Shown here: piece after piece, positions 40,710 through 44,707 of the stretch
How the letters are laid out: the number at the start of each line of letters is the position of its first letter
Numbering within the stretch: position 1 is the first letter of the stretch
NCBI GenBank assembly: GCA_030145325.1
Contig: JAQYVW010000019.1
Span: 1-44,707 of the forward strand
Direction: 5' to 3'
From: Desulfurivibrionaceae bacterium
Lineage (GTDB): Bacteria > Desulfobacterota > Desulfobulbia > Desulfobulbales > UBA5123
DNA length: 44,707 bases
Translations under genes and position numbers: made by a program
The notes under the pieces: generated by a model
The model's input: only the letters and a program-made list of their open reading frames with translations
What the model was told of the DNA's origin: nothing
The model's database searches: none

Positions 40710-43700
40710 ATGACTGATGTAACCACCACCCCCAAAGCTGATTTCGTCCATCTCCACGTTCATACCCAGTACAGCTTACTGGACGGCGCCATCCGCCTTG
40801 GCGACCTGATCAAAAGTGCCAAAGATTTCGGCATGGACACGGTGACCATCACCGATCACGGCTCCATGTTCGGGGCCTTGCAGTTTTACACCATGGCAAA
40901 AAAAGCGGGCGTAAAACCGATCATTGGTTGCGAATTCTATATCTCTTCCACCGACCGCTTTGACCGCTCGGCCCGAAGCGCTGGCAGCGCCGCCTACCAT
41001 CTGGTTCTGCTGGCGATGAATAAGGAGGGATACCAAAATCTGATGAAACTCGCCTCCATCGCCCAGCTGGAGGGATTTTACTACAAGCCCCGCATCGACA
41101 AAGAGGTTCTGGCCAAACACAGTGACGGCTTGATTGCCCTTACCGCCTGCCTGCACGGAGCTGTCCCCCACGCAATTATCAAAGGTGATATGGTCAAAGC
41201 GCGGCGGGAAGCTAAAGAGTTACAAAGTATTTTCGGTGACCGACTCTATCTTGAGCTGCAAGAGAACGGCATCCCCGATCAAACGGTGGCCAATAACGGT
41301 CTCAAAGAACTCTCCAAAGAGATGAATATCCAGCTGGTGGCCACCAACGACTGTCACTACCTGCACCAAGAGGAATCCACCGCCCACGAGCTCCTTCTCT
41401 GCATCCAAACCGGCAAGACCATCAACGACACCACTCGCTTTCGCTTCTCCACCGATGAATTATACTTTAAATCACCGGACGAAATGAAAAGAGCTTTTGC
41501 CGACGTCCCGGAAGCCATCGCCAATACAGTTAAAATCGCCGACCGCTGCAATCTCGAACTATCATTCGGTGATTACCATTTCCCCAATTTCCCAGTGGAG
41601 GAAGGCGAAACCCTGGATTCCATGTTTGATCGCGCTTCCCGTGATGGCCTTGAGGAGAGGCTGGCCGAACTACGAGAACAGCAAGAGGTTTCCGCCGAAC
41701 TCGAAAAAGCATACCGCGACCGGCTGGATCACGAGATCGGCGTTATCCTCAAGATGGGTTTTCCCGGCTATTTCCTCATCGTTGCCGACTTCATCAACTG
41801 GGCCAAAGATCACCAAATTCCGGTGGGGCCAGGCCGTGGCTCAGGAGCTGGAAGTCTGGCCGCTTATTCCATGCGGATTACCGACATCGATCCCATTCCT
41901 TACGGATTAATCTTCGAGCGTTTCCTGAACATTGAACGCCAGTCCATGCCCGACTTTGACGTCGACTTCTGTCAGGATCGTCGTGACGAGGTAATCGAGT
42001 ACGTCCAACAACGCTACGGCGGCTCTGATCATGTGGCCCAGATCGTCACCTTCGGCTCCATGAAGGCCAAAGCGGTTATCCGCGACGTGGGCCGAGCCCT
42101 GGCCATGACCTTCAGTGATGTGGATCGAATCGCCAAACTGATCCCCGATCAACTGGGGATAACGATCAAGAAGGCCATTGCCGAAGAACCACGCCTTAAG
42201 GATCTGGAAAACCGGGATCCACAGGTGGCGCAACTCCTTTCCATCGCCAAAACCTTGGAGGGGTTGAACCGCCACACCTCCATCCATGCCGCCGGGGTGG
42301 TTATCTCACCGTTACCGATGGTTGAGTACCTGCCGCTCTGCAAAGGCCCCAAGGGAGAGGTTCTCACCCAGTTTGACATGAAGTACACCGAGATGACCGG
42401 GCTGATCAAGTTTGACTTTTTGGGGCTCAAAACCCTCACCGTCATCGACCGGGCGGTGAAGATGCTGGAGCAGGACACCGGCCGCAAGCTGGATATCCAT
42501 AAGATCCCTCTGGACGATGCCAAGACCTACGATCTGCTCTGCCGAGGCGACGCGGTGGGCGTTTTCCAATTGGAAAGCTCCGGGATGCGAGCCTTACTAA
42601 CCGACATGAAGCCCGAGGTGTTCTCTGATCTCATCGCTCTGGTCGCTCTCTACCGCCCTGGACCACTGGAGTCAGGAATGGTTTCCGACTTCGTCAACAC
42701 CAAACATGGCCGCATGGCCGCCACCTACCCGCTGCCGCAACTGGAGCCGATTCTGAAGGAGACTTACGGGGTCATTGTCTACCAAGAACAGGTAATGAAA
42801 ATCGCCAACGTCCTGGCCAGCTACTCCCTGGGCGATGCCGACAACTTGCGCCGAGCCATGGGCAAGAAAATCCCCGAGGTGATGGAAGAACAGCGCAGCA
42901 AATTCATGGATGGCGCCAACAAAAACAATATCCCGGCAGACAAGGCCGAGTACATCTTCGACCTGATGGCCAAGTTTGCGGGCTACGGCTTCAACAAATC
43001 CCACAGCGCCGCTTACGCCTATATAGCTTACCAGACCGCCTATTTGAAGGCCCACTACCAAGCGCCTTTCATGGCCGCCCTCTTGTCGCTGGACATGAAC
43101 AACACCGACAAGGTGGTGCTCTACATCAATGAGTGCAAGGATCACGACCTTGAGGTCCTGCCGCCGGACATCAACGAGTCGTTCAAGGACTTCACCGTTA
43201 TCAGCGACCGCATCCGCTTTGGCCTGGCCGCAGTGAAAAACGTCGGCGGTGCCGCCCTGGATTCCATCATCGAAGTCCGCCAAGAAGATGGCCACTATAA
43301 ATCTCTGGAGGATTTTTGTGGGCGGGTGGATGGCAGCCGGGTCAATCGTCGAGTGATCGAAAGTTTAATCAAGGCTGGCGCTTTTGATTCGTTGGGACCC
43401 AAACGGTCCCAACATTTCACCATCCTCGACCAGGCCATGGAACGAGCCAAGGCAACCCAACGCGACCGGGAAAGTGGCCAGATTTCACTATTTGCAGCCC
43501 TACCGGTAAGCAGCGAAGACAAAGGTAACGGTCAGAACATTCAGCTACCCGACCTCCCCGAATGGGAGGAGAAGGAAAAACTGGCCCTGGAAAAAGAGAC
43601 CGTGGGCTTCTACATCACCGGTCACCCCTTGGACAATGTTCGCCAGGAAATCAAAGCAGTGGCAGACACCGACTGCGCGGGCCTGGCCGAATGGGGCGAC

Positions 43701-44261
43701 CAGCAAGCAGTGCGGGTGGGCGGGATGGTCCGAACCTTCAAACCGCATAAATCAAAAAAAGGTGACGCCATGGGTTTTGTGACCCTGGAAGACACCTCCG
43801 GCGCCGTGGAGGTGGTAATCTTCCCCAGCACCTACGCCGATTGCTCGCATCTTCTCACCGGCTCCGATCCCATTGTCATCCAAGGAAAACTGGAAAAAGA
43901 CGAACGTGGCCCTAAAATCATCGCTGATGCCGTGGATCCCTTAAGCGTGGCCCAGGAAAAATACACTGCCTCGGCCCGGGTAATGCTGCATTCAGGCAAG
44001 GTCGGCCGCCGCAAGATCGAAGATCTGAAACAAATATTTCTCAGTCATCACGGCTCCTGCCCTGTTTCCCTCACCATTCACTTCCCGAAACAAGGCGAGG
44101 TGGATCTGGAACTCCCCCGCGACATGACCATCCGTCCCGATAAAGAGTTTAGCGAGAAAATAGCAACAACCCTGGGTTACCCCGCTATCTCATTTCAAAA
44201 AAAGAAGGTGGAACTACAAGAACGTGGCGGCGGTCGCTGGCAAAAACGAGGCAAAGATTGA
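40710..44261 (+). CDS. dnaE: DNA polymerase III alpha subunit
   Basis: A complete 1183-residue replicative polymerase of the DnaE type. The N-terminal PHP domain has HLHVHTQYSLLDG (His14, 16, 18, Asp25), TDHG (His50), CEF (Glu75), YHL (His97), ACLHG (Cys147) and TNDCHYL. The polymerase palm has PDFDVDF (Asp415, 417, 419), with GPGRGSGAGSLAAY before it and IHAAGVVIS after. A C-terminal OB domain (VRVGGMVRTFKPHKSKKG) follows. The only housekeeping replication gene in the window, it is preceded by intergenic debris and followed 18 bases later by a MITE. Confidence 0.98.
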   Translation: MTDVTTTPKADFVHLHVHTQYSLLDGAIRLGDLIKSAKDFGMDTVTITDHGSMFGALQFYTMAKKAGVKPIIGCEFYISSTDRFDRSARSAGSAAYHLVLLAMNKEGYQNLMKLASIAQLEGFYYKPRIDKEVLAKHSDGLIALTACLHGAVPHAIIKGDMVKARREAKELQSIFGDRLYLELQENGIPDQTVANNGLKELSKEMNIQLVATNDCHYLHQEESTAHELLLCIQTGKTINDTTRFRFSTDELYFKSPDEMKRAFADVPEAIANTVKIADRCNLELSFGDYHFPNFPVEEGETLDSMFDRASRDGLEERLAELREQQEVSAELEKAYRDRLDHEIGVILKMGFPGYFLIVADFINWAKDHQIPVGPGRGSGAGSLAAYSMRITDIDPIPYGLIFERFLNIERQSMPDFDVDFCQDRRDEVIEYVQQRYGGSDHVAQIVTFGSMKAKAVIRDVGRALAMTFSDVDRIAKLIPDQLGITIKKAIAEEPRLKDLENRDPQVAQLLSIAKTLEGLNRHTSIHAAGVVISPLPMVEYLPLCKGPKGEVLTQFDMKYTEMTGLIKFDFLGLKTLTVIDRAVKMLEQDTGRKLDIHKIPLDDAKTYDLLCRGDAVGVFQLESSGMRALLTDMKPEVFSDLIALVALYRPGPLESGMVSDFVNTKHGRMAATYPLPQLEPILKETYGVIVYQEQVMKIANVLASYSLGDADNLRRAMGKKIPEVMEEQRSKFMDGANKNNIPADKAEYIFDLMAKFAGYGFNKSHSAAYAYIAYQTAYLKAHYQAPFMAALLSLDMNNTDKVVLYINECKDHDLEVLPPDINESFKDFTVISDRIRFGLAAVKNVGGAALDSIIEVRQEDGHYKSLEDFCGRVDGSRVNRRVIESLIKAGAFDSLGPKRSQHFTILDQAMERAKATQRDRESGQISLFAALPVSSEDKGNGQNIQLPDLPEWEEKEKLALEKETVGFYITGHPLDNVRQEIKAVADTDCAGLAEWGDQQAVRVGGMVRTFKPHKSKKGDAMGFVTLEDTSGAVEVVIFPSTYADCSHLLTGSDPIVIQGKLEKDERGPKIIADAVDPLSVAQEKYTASARVMLHSGKVGRRKIEDLKQIFLSHHGSCPVSLTIHFPKQGEVDLELPRDMTIRPDKEFSEKIATTLGYPAISFQKKKVELQERGGGRWQKRGKD

Positions 44262-44278
44262 TTAATCGTAAAAATGGC

Positions 44279-44433
44279 GTAACTACTCACGGGGGCGTGG
44301 CTAATTCTCCCAATATGAACGTAATTTTAACTGGTTGCAGGGTGCCGGAGATGAAAGGCGTCGTTCTTCAAACATACATTGGTATGTGAGCAGGGCGATA
44401 ACGCGGCAGATTCGGTACCCTGTGAGCAGTTAC
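44279..44433. mobile_element. MITE copy 2 (155 bp, IS66-type ends, 8-bp target duplication)
   Basis: Nearly identical to copy 1 at 22980, with termini GTAACTACTCAC and GTGAGCAGTTAC. It is flanked by an exact 8-bp duplication, AAAATGGC, at 44271-44278 and 44434-44441. The right-hand duplication contains the first ATGG of the following small frame. High identity to copy 1 indicates recent movement. Confidence 0.88.
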
Positions 44434-44436
44434 AAA

Positions 44437-44590
44437 ATGGCAATGAGTATTGGGGATATTAAAAGAAATCATTGACTCGGCAGGAAACATCAGCAGTATC
44501 ATTCTTTCCGGCATCCGCCACATGAAACTGCACGGCAAAATCATCGTTGTCACCGAAGACGGCAAAGGAGGGTATAGCCGTGTTTCCTGA
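44437..44590 (+). pseudogene. Small gene with an apparent one-base frameshift beside the MITE
   Basis: From the ATG at 44437 the frame reads MAMSIGDI and then stops. If one A of the AAAA run near 44461-44464 is dropped, it continues KEIIDSAGNISSIILSGIR, HMKLHGKIIVVTEDGKGGYS, RVS and a TGA at 44588, about 50 residues. The downstream part looks coding. The extra base may be a real frameshift or a sequencing error, since the sequence turns into a C-rich run 1 base later. Family not recognised; the true gene may extend past the window. Confidence 0.45.
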
Positions 44591-44707
44591 GCCCCCCCCC
44601 CCCCCCGCTGCCCCCCCCCTCCCCCGACGCCACCCCACCCCCCCCCACCCCGGCCCCACACCCCCCCGCCCCGCCCCCCCCCCCCCCCCCAGCCCCAAAC
44701 CCCCCCC
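44591..44707. other. C-rich low-complexity end, probable sequence artefact
   Basis: The last ~117 bases are almost pure C with scattered other bases, unlike anything else in the window. Such a run at a contig edge fits poly-G/poly-C read artefacts rather than genomic sequence. The frames here are meaningless. Confidence 0.75.

Noticed and set aside
1-44707. CRISPR array, rRNA and tRNA genes
   Set aside because: No regularly spaced short repeats, no CCA-ended cloverleaf and no rRNA-like conserved blocks were noticed on reading both strands.

Overview
This 44.7 kb window reads as an accessory chromosomal segment of a Gram-negative bacterium. It most resembles the Desulfobacterota (former Deltaproteobacteria, Desulfobulbales-like). 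That placement is my inference from gene style: CheX, PilZ and CheY orphans, the carbamoyltransferase/DUF5989/SxtJ trio, and mid-50s GC. No search was run.

Region 1 (about 0.3-14.0 kb) is a lasso-peptide (RiPP) cluster with an unusually large set of tailoring-type genes. The core parts are all present. They are a PqqD-like leader-binding B1 protein (332-619), a lasso ABC exporter (900-2654), a transglutaminase-like B2 leader protease (2654-3181), a 60-residue precursor (7233-7415) and an asparagine-synthetase-like cyclase (7662-9566). The precursor predicts the core GKTSVGLESSPTTGLS: Thr at leader position -2, Gly1, Glu8, an 8-residue ring, and a C-terminal Ser. A minus-strand operon further right encodes an HprK-related kinase and an NTP_transf_5 protein. 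In known lasso systems (paeninodin, pseudomycoidin) this pair phosphorylates and then glycosylates the C-terminal Ser. Also present are a sulfotransferase, a sugar-transfer-associated ATP-grasp protein, a spermidine-synthase-like methyltransferase and a formyltransferase directly upstream of the precursor. A DUF6916/phage-tail-collar/TPR group sits inside the cluster. Together they suggest a heavily decorated lasso peptide that has not, to my knowledge, been described.

Region 2 (14.0-18.2 kb) holds a perfect 26-bp palindrome, a remnant of a type I secretion ATPase, a small conserved protein, metF, a PilZ protein and a CheY-like receiver. Region 3 (18.2-37.1 kb) is a surface polysaccharide locus. 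MsbA, UDP-glucuronate decarboxylase and a GT2 enzyme lie on plus. A long minus operon then carries GT9, SGNH, MBOAT and two more SGNH proteins, two methyltransferases, SxtJ, DUF5989, carbamoyltransferase, O-antigen ligase, and GT4, GT-D and CgeB-like glycosyltransferases. It would make, acylate, carbamoylate and methylate a glycan.

Region 4 (37.1-44.7 kb) has an orphan HATPase with a damaged G1 box, YdcF, CheX, a decayed transposase and dnaE. Three copies of a MITE-like repeat are scattered at 22,980, 39,698 and 44,279. Two have perfect 8-bp target duplications, and their GTAA ends point to IS66-family mobilisation. The last ~115 bases are C-rich low-complexity sequence, probably a contig-end artefact.
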